Positions 1 through 11,693 of a DNA stretch of 64,000 nt are shown here, one piece after another (position 1 is the first letter of the stretch; the number at the start of each line of letters is the position of its first letter). The DNA lies in the NCBI RefSeq assembly GCF_016808095.1, contig NC_068974.1:4650001-4714000 (forward strand), in the 5' to 3' direction. Source of the DNA: Vigna angularis (Eukaryota; Streptophyta; Magnoliopsida; Fabales; Fabaceae). Below the pieces are notes generated by a model. That model was not told the origin of the DNA. It searched no databases and was given only the letters and a program-made list of their open reading frames with translations. Both the position numbers and the translations under genes were made by a program.

Positions 1-379
1 GATCCACTTTTCTTCTCTTGGATCAAACACGAATCTGCAATACGAATCAAATATATGTTCAATTAATATTGATCCAAAGATGAAATTTTCTACAAAAACA
101 AGAGAATAAGAACTTCTAATATTTTGATTTGTAATCTTTGAAAATTTTAGAAGTCCAAATTCAGTTTTGTCTTGAGTTACTGGTTTTCTTAAAGATAACA
201 ATAACTCAATATTTGAATTTCCATATTTTGAAAATGTTTGCATTGAATATATAATGACAAGTGGTTTGAAAGAGAAATTAAAATTAGAAGAGTTAAAAAT
301 GATTGGAAAAGATTTAAGAGATTGGAAACCTTCCGTTTTAAATTTAGGTTCCATGATTGGAGTCAAAGTTGCCATCCCT

Positions 380-619
380 AGAAATTTCTCCTTTTCTTTC
401 TTCTCTCTTTCTCTTCTCTCTTCTTTTCTCTCTTTCTTCTCTTAGTTTTTCCCTCTCTTTTTCTTTCTTCTCTTCCTCTCTTCTTCTCTCTTCTTCTCTT
501 TTCTCTTTTTCTTCTCTCTCTCTTCTCTTCTTCTTTCCTTTCTTCCTCTTCTTTTCTTTTTTCTCTTCTCTTATCCTCCTATTTTCTCTCTATCTCTCTT
601 TCTCTTTTCTTATCCTTTA
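380..619. repeat. CT-rich low-complexity tract
   Basis: About 240 bp made almost only of C and T (TCTC, TTCT and TCTTT runs). On the minus strand it reads as Lys/Glu/Arg-rich codons directly downstream of the decayed gag at 620-1256. It may therefore be an expanded charged-tail coding segment of that gag and not an independent microsatellite. The plus-strand Ser/Phe/Leu reading is a by-product of composition. Confidence 0.8.
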
Positions 620-1256
620 GCTCATTAAGTCTTGCCCCAAATTCTAGTTCTCTACTAAGAAAACCATGATCATTTAAACTCTCAAGAAATATTTTTCCAT
701 CTTCAATGCAATCTCTAATAAGTTCTAGGTTTCTCTTAATAGAGGCACAAACTTCCTTCTCATGCAAGATTTTAAATCATACCAATCACGAATGGAGGAC
801 TTTCTACCTTTTCTAACATGATATTGTCTTTCATCCCACCACTCTTTTGCATGCTCTTCAAAACTAGAAGTGTAGAGACTAAGGATATAAGATTCACCAT
901 CTCTAGAATTAAAATAGGATTCAGATTTACTTCTTCTAACAATGAATGGATGCATGTCATCAATATCCCTTTCCCAAGCTAGGTATGTTAATGCACCAAT
1001 ATCCTCACCAAAGAATGGAATATTTGCCCTAGCTTGTTTACAAATCATCCTCAATCCTATCAAATTCATGAGATGAACAAGTTCTTCTTCTAGCATCGTC
1101 AAGTTTTCTTTTAATTTCTTTGAAACTAATGGGCTGATCAAAATTAGAAATCCTAGATGACCTATATGAATTAGACGACCTATATGAATAACAAGACATC
1201 TTTGTTTTTAAAATTTTTCTTAGTGTAAAAGGTATACAAGATTCACACTTAGACAA
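579..1256 (-). pseudogene. decayed Ty3/gypsy gag fragment
   Basis: Minus-strand frames from about 1256 down to 579 give a gag-like protein in three overlapping pieces with frameshifts. The middle piece (1141-725, 138 aa) has the retrotransposon gag layout: IPFFGEDIGALTYLAWERDI, then AKEWWDERQYHVRKGRKS, then SCMRRKFVP. The downstream piece has a charged KDKKREREIERK end that merges into the CT-rich tract. The same protein appears on the plus strand near 45041-45370 (DFPFFGENTSVLSYLSWEKR, KGRKSPIKDW, CMTRKFF), so both are copies of one family. No start, zinc knuckle or pol region is visible next to it. It is a dead fragment, and the family assignment rests on motif order only. Confidence 0.7.
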
Positions 1257-1259
1257 GTC

Positions 1260-2930
1260 CCAGGTAAGAAAGGTGAGTCATGAAGACTACTTAAGTACCA
1301 AGTCTTACCTTGGCAGAAATGTCTTAGGTTACTACTAGTTACCCTTTAAACAAAAAATCACCTTTAAAATCAAAGGACACAACTCACAGACAATTAAGCA
1401 CAATTAAAAAACTAGACTCTTGAACTCTAACGTGACAAGGCTTAAGATCGTCCTGCTCTAAAAAGGACTGATCGAAGGACTAAAGAAAACATTCAATCTC
1501 CAACGATCCTTAACCCTATGTTTGTAGAAAGAAATCATCCCATACATAAAAGCCTAAGGCCACAAGTGAGATCATAAGATCATACTCTAGATGACTTTAG
1601 AGAGAAACCTTTATTTTGTAATCCTTTACTTGTATGAAGGTGGTACCTAGAACAATGAGTGTCAATGTTCTGTATTTTCTTGTGAGAATTTCATTATAAA
1701 CATTTCAAACAACTTTTGTTGTAATGTGAAGAGTGGTGTCAGACAAGAGTGACCTTATATACCCATTTCCTAAGAGTAAACTTCATATACTAATAAGTTA
1801 GTAATAATAAAAGAAGAAAAATACTTATATTCATCGATTAATTAGTAAAACTTGTTATGATTGATAAAAAGAATTAGATGTAACTTAAATTAAGATAAAA
1901 ATGTAAAGTAAAATATATGTTCATGACTATTGTTAATATATATGCATATATGAAAGTTTTATGAGCATTTACAAACATTTTTAGTATTTTCTAATCTATT
2001 CAGACGCCCTTATAAAATATCTAATAGAGATTTGCCACCAAATATTTTCAAAGAGCTTTTAAAATTCTACTCAACACCATCTTTTTCTACACACATTTTA
2101 ATTAAAACATTTATCAAAAAATATATTAAATTGTTTATAGACTTTTTAAATTTTCTACATTTTAGTTATAATGTTACTATTAATATAACGTGTTAATAAG
2201 CCAGATTAATTTAGTTTTATTCAAATATTATTAGTATTTACTTTTAAACTCATAAAATCATCCTTATAAAAAATTTAAAATAACAGCTAAGTTGATGCAG
2301 CAAAAACATTCCTAATTTTTAACTGATAATGGTTGAGTAATACCTTTATCAATCAATCTTATATATGAACAACCCACGTTCAAAATATAAAAGTTGTTTT
2401 TTATAAGGGTTAACGTAAAATAGTTACGTGCAGAAATTCAAAGCTGAGAGGAAGTCAAACCAAATTTTGGAGGGTTTTTGCACCTTTTCAAAATAATAAT
2501 AATACTTGAACATAGTTTTGATTTTTAAAGACACAGTTAAAATTTATCTTTATTAAATTTCCAAACTATTATAATGTATAATTTTAAAATTTAATAACAC
2601 CTAACGTGTCAAATGAGTGTATTTGATACATTTACATGTCAAGGTAATGTTATTCTTTCCAAAAATTTATCCAAAAAAAAATGTAATATTTTTTTTAGTT
2701 CTAATAAAATATTTGTTAATACTATTCATAGAGGATGATAGTTAGTATTTAAACAAGCAATTGGAGATTTGATTTCTAGAAATAAATGTAAAAATGTGTT
2801 AAAGTATTTTTTTTTTGTTTTTACATAGGTAGATCCCAAAACTTCAAAAGCAAAACAAACACACCCATATAGAACTTATTATGTTTTCAAGCATTAAATT
2901 AGTGAAATAATTTTCCAATGTGATCATATT
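1260..2930. other. AT-rich intergenic DNA
   Basis: No convincing coding frame, RNA gene or bounded element is seen. The part up to about 1760 may be further decayed retroelement sequence because it adjoins the gag fragment. The rest is AT-rich spacer upstream of the root-cap gene. Confidence 0.5.
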
Positions 2931-3242
2931 CCCTCCATTTCTCATGGCTAGACCAGACTTAACGGGGGATCAACCACCCCTCTCTTAATACACGCAACTG
3001 GTGAGGCTTTGCCTTCGGTGAAAGCCACATTGGTCAACCATATCACTTGCCATATTCATAATCATGTGAATATAAATGCATTAACAAGATAAAAAAATTA
3101 AAGAAATTAGCCAAAGTTCAGGAAGTTCTTGCTGTACACATTCTGTGAATCATTTTCATTTGATGAAACTTTAAGAAAGCAAGAACATAGGCCAACTGCC
3201 AGCAATATTATAGAAAAATGACCACTTGCTGATGAGTTTTTC

Positions 3243-3251
3243 TATAAATAG
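3243..3251 (+). promoter_or_regulatory. TATA box of the root-cap gene
   Basis: CTATAAATAG lies about 70 bp upstream of the ATG at 3319, which leaves room for a start site near 3275 and a short leader. This is a good plant TATA consensus in the right place; the start site itself is inferred. Confidence 0.7.
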
Positions 3252-3318
3252 TGACTGATAGACCAAACGGAGCATTCTTCACAAGAAATTGGTATTTCCT
3301 TGTGTATAAGAAGAAGCC

Positions 3319-4657
3319 ATGAGTATCTCAAGTACAAATAGTTTGATCTATCTCTTTCTGTTGTTTGCATTCTGTGAAATGCAAATTATTGTAGGAAACG
3401 ACAACCAGACCTGCTTATCCCGCAAGAGTCCATGCTTTGGGAAGAAAGTGCCATGCCCGAATCAATGCCCTTTTCGATTTCCATCCAATTCAAAGGCCAA
3501 AGTCTGCTATCTTGACTGTGATTCCCCCACTTGCGAAACTCAATGCAAAAGTAAGATCATTCACTTAGACTTCGAATATAATAAAAGAATATAAGAATTA
3601 ATTAGTAATTTGGTTTCATATTTTCATTTAATTAATTAAATTTTAAGGTTAAAACTATATTATACCATAATTAAACTAATGCTGTTAGAGTTATTAAACT
3701 ATAACTTAATTTAACTGATAATATAGTTGGACTTATTAGTCACTTGTATTGGAGATTTCGTGATAAAAAGTTGTACAATTACAATTTTTCAACTCTGTAA
3801 AAATTCATTATGTGAGATGATTAATTTCAAACATTTACTATTTCGTTCTATGTTTGATGACAATAGCTCGCAAACCAAATTGCAATGGTCGTGGATCTGC
3901 ATGTCTGGACCCTCGTTTCGTTGGAGCAGATGGAATTGTTTTCTACTTCCATGGAAGGAGAAACGAGCATTTCGCCTTAGTATCCGATGTGGACCTTCAA
4001 ATCAATGCACGTTTCATTGGCCTAAGGCCAGCAAGTAGAACAAGGGACTACACTTGGATCCAAGCATTGGGAGTTCTCTTTGATTCGCAGAAGTTCACCG
4101 TTGAGGCCACCCCAGCAGCATCATGGAACGATGAAGTTGACCACTTGAAGTTTTCTCACAATGGCAAAGAACTTGCCATCCCTGATGGTTACCTCTCCGC
4201 ATGGCAGTGCCCACAAAGTCAAGTTAGAATAGAGAGAACATCAAGCAAGAACAGTGTTACCATTACTCTCCCAGAAGTTGCTGAGATATTAGTCAATGTT
4301 GTGCCTGTCACTAAGGAAGATAGTAGAATCCACAACTACCAAATTCCTGAGGATGATTGCTTTGCTCACTTAGAAGTGCAGTTCAAATTCCATGGTTTGT
4401 CTTCAAACGTTGAAGGGGTTCTTGGAAGGACTTATCAGCCAGATTTTCAGAATCCAGCAAAGCTGGGGGTGCCAATGGCAGTGGTTGGAGGGGAAGACAA
4501 GTACAGAACCGCATCACTTGTTTCTGCAGATTGTGGGGTCTGTTTGTTTGATAGTGCAAAAGAAGCTTCAGAAAAAATTAACTCAGACACTGAATATGGT
4601 TTGCTGGATTGCACTGGTGTGGCCAACAGTGGGAATGGCATAGTTTGCAGAAGATGA
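3319..4657 (+). CDS. secreted root-cap / LEA-related protein, two exons
   Basis: Inferred exons are 3319-3550 and 3867-4657, joined by a GTAAGA donor at 3551 and an AATAG acceptor ending at 3866. The join keeps the frame (1023 bp, 340 aa, stop TGA). Residues 8-25 are hydrophobic and look like a signal peptide. The Cys-rich segment (about 32-76) has several Cys-Pro pairs. Exon 2 opens with KPNCNGRGSACLDPRFVGAD and ends in the Root_cap-type block (about 230-303): HNYQIPEDDCFAHLEVQF, VEGVLGRTYQPDF, VVGGEDKYRTASL, SADCGVC. This matches the plant Root_cap (PF06830) family, whose members are expressed in root caps and other secretory tissue; their biochemical role is not settled. A separate ATG at 3854 lies inside the intron and is not the start. 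The coding part is clearly GC-richer than its flanks. Family call is confident; the splice sites are read by eye. Confidence 0.88.
3551..3866 (+). other. intron of the root-cap gene
   Basis: This is a 316-bp AT-rich phase-1 intron. It starts GTAAGATC and ends ...GACAATAG. Reading through the donor gives an exon-1 frame that stops soon after with no family similarity. Confidence 0.8.
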
Positions 4658-4747
4658 AATTTCAAGTCACTGATATCGTCCTTGTATGATTCAGAGTTTT
4701 CATTTGTGATGTAATGATTGTTTTTCATTTGAATTGTGGTCCTATTG

Positions 4748-4753
4748 AATAAA
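4748..4753 (+). terminator. polyadenylation signal of the root-cap gene
   Basis: AATAAA about 90 bp after the TGA stop at 4657, preceded by T-rich DNA. The position suits the 3' UTR of the gene. Confidence 0.55.
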
Positions 4754-4759
4754 AAGTGC

Positions 4760-5790
4760 AGTCTTTTCATTTGTTTAACATTAAATTATGGTGAAATTAT
4801 GAGAGAGGTTCTCTTATTTTATGTCATTGGCATGCTGAAGCTTAAGTTAGGTCTAATATTACTATATTCGAATCCAAAAGGTTTGTTGTTATGCACATTA
4901 GTCACATCTATAGAATTAACTTAAAGGAAGAAATTGAGTGAATTCGGATCAAACTAATGTCTAATGGTAAATTTCCGAGAAATCTGACCATAGAATAACT
5001 ATAACATACGTGATTATACACTATTTAAGTGGTCTTTCTTGTATGAGCTAGCATTTGTATTGGCAAAAATAGTATGCTTTTTTTTTCTCCTATAGCATTA
5101 TTTATCAAAGTTCTACATTGATTAATCAGAAGAGAAAAATAGAAAATTATTGTAAAAAAGATTACTTGATTTGAGAGTTTGTAACATCTTGGAAACCAGT
5201 TGCACATACCCTTGTTATTGTTATATAAAAGCTGACGTAATCACTAACAATATTTCCTGAGGTGTGTAGATCACTGTCCTTAAGGAGTTATCCGCGGTGT
5301 ATTGTGCAAGCTCCCCAAGATACAACAGGAACTTTTCAGAATTTCTGAGGATCTCAGAACTAGCAAGAATCTCTTAAGTAGAGAATAATTAAACCCAAGA
5401 TATTTTAAAAGAAAAGAAAGAAGACAAAAAGATAAGAGAATGAGAGAAAAAGGAAGAGTGTGTAAATGTGTGTTTTGTAGTGGAAGAAGTGGATCAGGCC
5501 CATGACCTAAAATATCTCTTAGAAAATTATTATTTTTAATAACGTTCAAAAGTAGATATTTTGCAATATTATATTCAAAATTTATAACAGTTATCACATC
5601 TAACAGGTCGTCTAATAAACGAAAACAATAGAGTCATCTATTAGTACCTTGACCCATCAAACAAGTCTAATGGAGTGAAACTGGGTGCATCGTCTAATCT
5701 ATTATATATTACGCGAGACATAGGGATATCAACCTTTGGCACTCTAGTATGGGACATTCCTCAAATAAGAGACTAAAGATTATGAAAAAT
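4760..5790. other. intergenic DNA, no gene seen
   Basis: AT-rich, with short frames on both strands that show no family motif. An A/G-rich stretch at 5400-5460 produces the longest minus-strand frame and is compositional. Confidence 0.5.
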
Positions 5791-5799
5791 AGTTACCCT

Positions 5800-5853
5800 T
5801 ATATTTCTGTTTGACAACTCTTTTATATTTCTGTTTGACAACTCTTATATGTG
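5800..5853. repeat. tandem duplication of about 26 bp
   Basis: TTATATTTCTGTTTGACAAC occurs twice head to tail, just before the Copia integrase fragment. It is a local duplication. Confidence 0.75.
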
Positions 5854-6245
5854 TGACATTTGCCATCAGGGTAAACAACACAAACTTCCTTTTACTACAA
5901 GTGTTTCTAAATACAGATATCTAGGACCCTGTTGTCTTTATGAATGATTTTAAATATTTTCTTACTATGGTATGGTTGATGAGTTCTCGGATTTTACTTA
6001 GTTGGTCCCTTTATTTGACAAATCTAATCTTAGAAATATAACATTAGTTTTATTAATCTTGTTGAAAACCAGTTCAATTCTACTGTCAAAACCATTCATA
6101 CTAATAACAGCACATAGTTTGCTATGAAAAATTTATTTTCCCAAAAAGTAATCATTCACAATTGTGTTGAAACCCATAAGCATAATGGTATTGTTGAGAG
6201 GAAGCATCAACACCTTTTAAATATCACTTGAAATAGAAAAAGGTA
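5851..6245 (+). pseudogene. Copia integrase fragment
   Basis: Plus-strand reading from 5854 gives CDICHQGKQHKLPFTTSVSK, the second half of the Copia GAG-pre-integrase zinc finger. About 300 bp further, HKHNGIVERKHQHLLNI matches the region around the catalytic Glu of Copia integrases. Stops and frameshifts lie between, and the piece ends near 6245. The next pol piece (6341-7089) is in the opposite orientation, so this is a broken and rearranged element. Confidence 0.75.
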
Positions 6246-6340
6246 TTGAATTGTCTAATTTACATAGATCATGTTTAAATACAATAAGTATAAATGATAG
6301 AATATTGAACATAATATTTGATTTTGTCTAACTGCCCCTC

Positions 6341-7089
6341 TCAAACTAGTGGTGACATAGTTATGCCAAGTTTCTCTCTTAACAAGTTGAATCTTGTATG
6401 AGTGAGAGGTTTAGTCAAACAGTTTGTAATTTGATTAGTAGTAGGAACATAGACCACGTTCCTTTTGTAGGACTTGATCACGTGCACATTTATCATAATG
6501 TGTTTGGACCGTGTGTGCATGACTGGATTAGAATTTGGCACTTAAGTTATTACACCACATAATTGGTTTTTTGAGCATTAGAAGTTTTAGTTCTATTAGC
6601 AGAGATCTAATCCAAGCTACTTCAGCTACATGGTCAACCAAGGCTCTGTATTCTGATTCACTACTCGATCATGACACTACCTTTTGTTTTCTTGAACCAA
6701 GCAACAAGTTTCTCCAAAAAGCACATTGTCCTATCATTGATCATTTGTCTTCAATACTAGTTGCCCAATATGTATCAAAATACCCTATTATGTCAATATC
6801 ATTTAAGGGTTTTATGTGTAGACATAAGTTCATTGTACCTTAAAGATATCTTATATATTGACTGAGTCTGTACAAAGTAGCATTGGTCATTGGTTCCCCT
6901 TCTATAATGAATTGTCTACCAGTCACCATTGGTGCTGGACAGGCTAAAATTGTCTTTATATGTTGAACTTCTTCAGAGTATCTTTTATGTACTTAGTTTG
7001 CCTTAGGTACATTCCATTGTCATTTCTGTGTACTTTTCAATGCCAAGAAAATAATGTATATGTCCAAAGTCTATTAGAGAGAAAGCAAC
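6341..7089 (-). pseudogene. Copia reverse transcriptase / RNase H fragment
   Basis: The minus strand reads in pol order from 7089 down to 6341. The RT end (DFGHIHYFLGIEKYTEM, then a degenerate LLKK and LYRSV region) is followed by RNase H (DTYWATSIEDK, SWSSSESEYRALVDHVAEVA, NPVMHTRSKHI) and a C-terminal TKPLTHTRFNLLREKLGI. Many stops interrupt it. The upstream part is cut exactly where a CACTA element begins at 7090. Confidence 0.8.
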
Positions 7090-8420
7090 CACTAGTGCAA
7101 CCAAGGGATACAACATCGGGTTTTTTTCAGGTTATGATATCATTTACAAAATCGAGGTATATTCAGGCTAGGTAAAAAAGTGAAACTTTTGGCCTCGGTT
7201 CAAAAAGCGATGCAAAAAATGTTACGATTTTCCCCTGGTTCAGAAAACCTGAAGCAGTAAACCAAAAAAAATAAAATTGGGTGTATTTTCTCGGTTCTGG
7301 TTCCAACTGAGGCCGTAAACCCTTAAAATTATTCAATGGCCTCGGTTGAATCCAGAACCGAGGCTATAGACCATTTTTTTTACCTCGATTTTTATCACAA
7401 CCACAGTCTAAAGTATGTTTTTAAAAAAAATGATCGTTCTATTTTTATAAACATTCTATATCACATAAAGCCATAAACACAAAAATAGATCTGCATATAA
7501 AAACAAGTATCCATAACCGAGAAATACAATGCTCCAAATAACTATTTATTTGTGAGTTTAGGTTTTGATACCTATGGTTATTGCTTTTGAATGAAATTTT
7601 TTTTTACCACTCTTTCAAACTTCTATTTCAAGAGAAAAATTCTAGAAGCCCTTATTTTGGGTGAATCTAAAGTTTTAAAATTATTTGGATTCTAGATCTT
7701 TAAATCATCCTAACTTTCACTCTGGTTAACAGTTTTCACATTATTATATATGGATTTGGGGTAAAAAAATTTATGATATCGTGGTAGCTTGCATAGCCAG
7801 CTAATCCATCTACACTTTCTAGAAAACGGTATTTTCTATTATTTAGAAATTTATTTTGTTTTTTTTTCATACTTTGCAAAAATATTTAAAATAATTAGAC
7901 TTTGAATTTTGAGCTAAATTTTTTTGTGATGGGATTTCATGATTTTTTGTCCTTCCAACAAATTTTTAGGGCTTTTGAAGTTCTCTTGAGCATACTCTCA
8001 GTTTTACCTATAACTATGTTTGAAAAACCTAAAATAAAACTAACCTTGATGGTGAGTTTGGTGGTGAAACGAAACAAAACGAACATCACACAAAGCGCAT
8101 ATCCAAAGAGTACTTGTACGCAAAACCAATGTCAAAACGAAAAATAAAAATGGAAGAAATGTAGAGGATGGTTGCAAAAATGGAAGATGAAAAGAGGAGA
8201 GTGATGACAAAGAGAGGAGAGCGGCGCAGTAGAGCAGATAAACGAAGAAGAAATGTGGAAGAGGCTCTATTACTTTTAGAAATTTAATCCTAGAAACACT
8301 TGTTATTACCTTGGTTATTTTATTAACCGAAGCAATAAGGGGTCTATGGCTTCGGTTTAATTAAGAACCGCTACCTAAAGCCGAAAAACACTTATTGTTT
8401 TATAAAATTAAAAATAATTT
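7090..8420 (+). mobile_element. 5' part of a CACTA-type element
   Basis: It begins with CACTAGTGCAACCAAGGGAT at 7090, a CACTA terminal inverted repeat. Subterminal DNA (7150-7380 and 8300-8390) is full of short CCTCGGTT / AACCGAGG words in both directions, as in CACTA elements. The same order is seen in the intact element at 47345-48683. No matching ACTAGTG right end was found after 8420, so the right terminus is lost or truncated. There is no transposase, so the element is non-autonomous. It sits inside the Copia fragment. Confidence 0.7.
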
Positions 8421-9720
8421 AAAATTTAATATATTTAAATAATTAAGTTCAAGCCATGTAAAATATTATGTATACTAATTAAAAAATGAAATTACAATTA
8501 AAAAAATTTCCAAATGAAAAATGAGAAGTGAATAGTAAATTGTAAGAAATTATAATGGCACTCTATCTTTATCACGTTATAATACTTTTTATTTATTACA
8601 TAAAAAAATTATTTTTCATATAATTTACTTAGTATTTTCTTAAAGTAGGAAAAAATATCAAGGGTGACTAAGGTTATGAAATGACAAAATTTAGATAATT
8701 TTAATTAAATTACATGCATATAATTGTATTTAAATTTGTGTCTACCTCATTGTATAATTGTAAAGAGTCTATCGTTTAAGTACATTTTAAGATTATTAAT
8801 GTGTATTGACAGAATGGAATGCACGGAGGATGGATGATATGGAGAATTGAATGGAAGAATAGCGTAGTGCATGATGGTGGCATAACTATATTATATCTCA
8901 TGCATGACATTAATTATGCCCAAGACATCGATTATGCTCTATCATGTATTCAATTCTCTGTGCAATTATTCCAAGCATTTATGTGAAATCAAAATCAAAG
9001 TCGTTAAATTGATATTTTTCATATTCTAATTTCAAATACCGAAGGTAAATTGAAAAGTTGATTGTTAATTATTGATTCCTTGTAACATAAAATGGCTTAA
9101 AATTATTGCCCGAATGCACTGAGCATATGTAAAATTTAGATGACGCATACAAATTATAACCTTCAAATATATAAATCTTAGACAAACAATTTTGTGAAAT
9201 CAAAATGATATAATTAAACTAATTAAATGTAATTTAAATATATAATATTTATGCAAAATTATTAGATTTTACTTTTTATTGCTTGCAAGATGACATAAAC
9301 GAGTTTTTTTTTATATTACATTTACCTTGGACGTGAATAAACAATATGAAACAACTTGTATTGTATCTTTCTCAATCATGCGTTATACTCACTACGCTAA
9401 AAAAAGTATAGAAAAGATTTAATTATTAATTTGGTTTATATATTTATGGCTTATGAATTCAGTTATGTTTTTATATTTCTCAATCAATTAAGTTTTTATC
9501 TTTTTTTTTAAATAGAAGTTAATATGGTCTAGGTCTTGTTAGAATCGCTGCAACGGATACACCAAGGTCTTTAGCACAAGGAAAGAGTTCTTTTTGAGAT
9601 AAAAAGTGAGTCAGATTTTTAGGTTATCTTCTAACGTTTGAACCTCTTTCGTATATATATGTTTTTTTTTTCTCTTTCCACCTCTTTCCAAGAACCTCCA
9701 TGTATTATTCTATTTTCTTT
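8420..9720. other. AT-rich DNA, no gene seen
   Basis: No coding frame above background. Partly inverted words around 8840-8970 (GAGAATTGAATG and ATTCAATTCTCTG) could form a weak fold, but it does not match a microRNA precursor I know. Confidence 0.45.
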
Positions 9721-9721
9721 G

Positions 9722-10012
9722 CACTCACTTATATATTGTAAATTGGTCTTATCTCTAGTCGATGTGGGACTTCAGACTTCCAACATACCCCTTCACACTG
9801 AAATGTAGACATCATCTCGAGCGTGAGACTAGACATTAATAAGTCGTACGATAACAGCCTGATAACGGCATGTTCAACAAACAACAAATATCATATGTTA
9901 AGAAGTGAACTTTAAGTCTAACTCAACCCCACAAAATCAGTTTATAAAGTGAAGTTTGCACCCACTTATATATCGTAAGTTGACCTTATCAATGTAGGAC
10001 TTCCAACACATC
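9722..10012. repeat. direct-repeat pair with GTGGGACTTC words
   Basis: CACTTATATATTGTAAATTG (near 9725) and CACTTATATATCGTAAGTTG (near 9963) are followed by related GGACTTC(C)A...CAACA sequence, about 238 bp apart. The layout resembles a decayed short dispersed repeat; the class is unknown. Confidence 0.55.
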
Positions 10013-11640
10013 TTTCATAAACCTAATAATCAAGCCACTCGAATAAACACATTCAATTCTCATAAAGAGTCTGCAACATGAACCAAACATAACCTTACTT
10101 CTTACGAGTTTTCTCCTAAAACGTCAAAAGGAAAATTATTTTTGCTCCGGTCAAATTAAATATGGACACACGAGTTCATATAAACAAATAAAAAAGGAAA
10201 AAGAAAAGAAGAAGAAAGAAACACACCATGTGGAAAGAGAAAAGTACAAGAAAAAAAATTGAGGTCACGTAACTTATGGTAACCAACTGGAATATGGCAG
10301 AAAATCTCATGTCGTCACTCCATAGTTTCATATCTTTCACGCGCTCTCTGCTTTCTACGTTGATCGATCATATTTTTCACTAAAAATAAAATCAGTAACA
10401 AATTCTAAGCTTGAAATCAAATCAGCTAGCATATCAAATGCGGCTGAAAAACTAACGACGTAATTTATGTGAAAATAAGTGCTCTGACATAAATTTATTA
10501 AGATAATATTATTAAAATTAATTACTGTATTGAAAATATTATTTATTTTGAATAGTTTACAGTTTTTTCTTTAATAGATATTAGATATCTTAGAGAATTG
10601 AAAAAAAAAGTAATATTTAGATTGTTATTAGTCTGACTTTTAAGTGACACGAAAGTATTAGATATCAAATACTAATGAGTTAAAAAGCAATCTGAAATAT
10701 GTCATTTATGTGAAGATAAGTGTAGGATATTTTTATATTAAATATATTCATAATCTTTAAATTCTAAAGTAAAATTTATTTTCCAAACTTTACCTAAATT
10801 TAAAAAAGAATAATATAGTTACTTTAATTTATTTGTGTTAAAAAAATTATATATTAAAATGTATTTACATTTTTATATGAATTTAAGCAAATTAGATAAT
10901 ATAAATAACTTAAATCGACGTGTCAAAAAACTTTAACTCAATTAAAAGTTTATAACAATATCAAATTTTATTTTCGCTTTAAAATTAAAAACTAAAAACA
11001 TATTTATTTATTTATTTTAATTGTCACTTGTGTTTCGTAATCCACTTGTTTTTTTCCACCCTGGATGTAGATGTATGGTTTAAATTCAAAACCATGTTTG
11101 AGTAAAATTAAGCATCCACCGGTAAAATAAACAATTTCTAAAACTTATGCTACAAAATATTTGGTAAGTTATTTTCAATGTAAAAATAATTGTTGGAAGA
11201 TTCACGTCAAACTAAGACCAATTTATACTAAAAATAATTTATAGTATATAAGTAGGTAATTGATCAATTTTGTGATCTTGAGTTAAATTAAATAAACTTT
11301 TTAAAACTCACTTTGGGAGCTATGAGAAATAGTGAACAGCATCTAAACGTTTTCCTTGAAAAGTGAAAAAGAAAGGAATTTAACTGACCATATGCCAGAA
11401 AGAACTTATATAAGCTTCATATATTGTAAGGTGTGAGAAGAACTTGAGGAGCAGAACTCGTAATTGGTTTATACTTAGTACAACAGAGTTTTATGGTGTA
11501 CCTTGCATGCAATTTGTGACCAGCTTAAAGGCACCCATCACTATGATTCAAGTATATTACAAAGTAAATTGATTTCGTGGAGAAAAAATGGATTACAAAA
11601 AGCATTAACTAAATAAGAAACAACCTTCAGAATGAAGCCA
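10013..11640. other. intergenic DNA 3' of the receptor kinase
   Basis: AT-rich, with no protein-like frame. The 11400-11690 part probably holds the 3' UTR of the minus-strand receptor kinase, but I could not pick one polyadenylation signal. Confidence 0.5.
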
Positions 11641-11693
11641 GAATGGCCACTTACTTTGATGGCCTTTGGCCAGAATTGTGGAAACACAAGAGC

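Noticed and set aside
357..620. Plus-strand Ser/Phe/Leu-rich frame of 87 codons
   Set aside because: Produced by the CT-rich tract; no start context or family motif.
3854..4657. Separate 267-codon gene starting at 3854
   Set aside because: The ATG lies in the intron; splicing to exon 1 gives the complete secreted protein with its signal peptide.
8816..8990. microRNA precursor
   Set aside because: Only a partial stem with large mismatches and no known mature sequence recognised.
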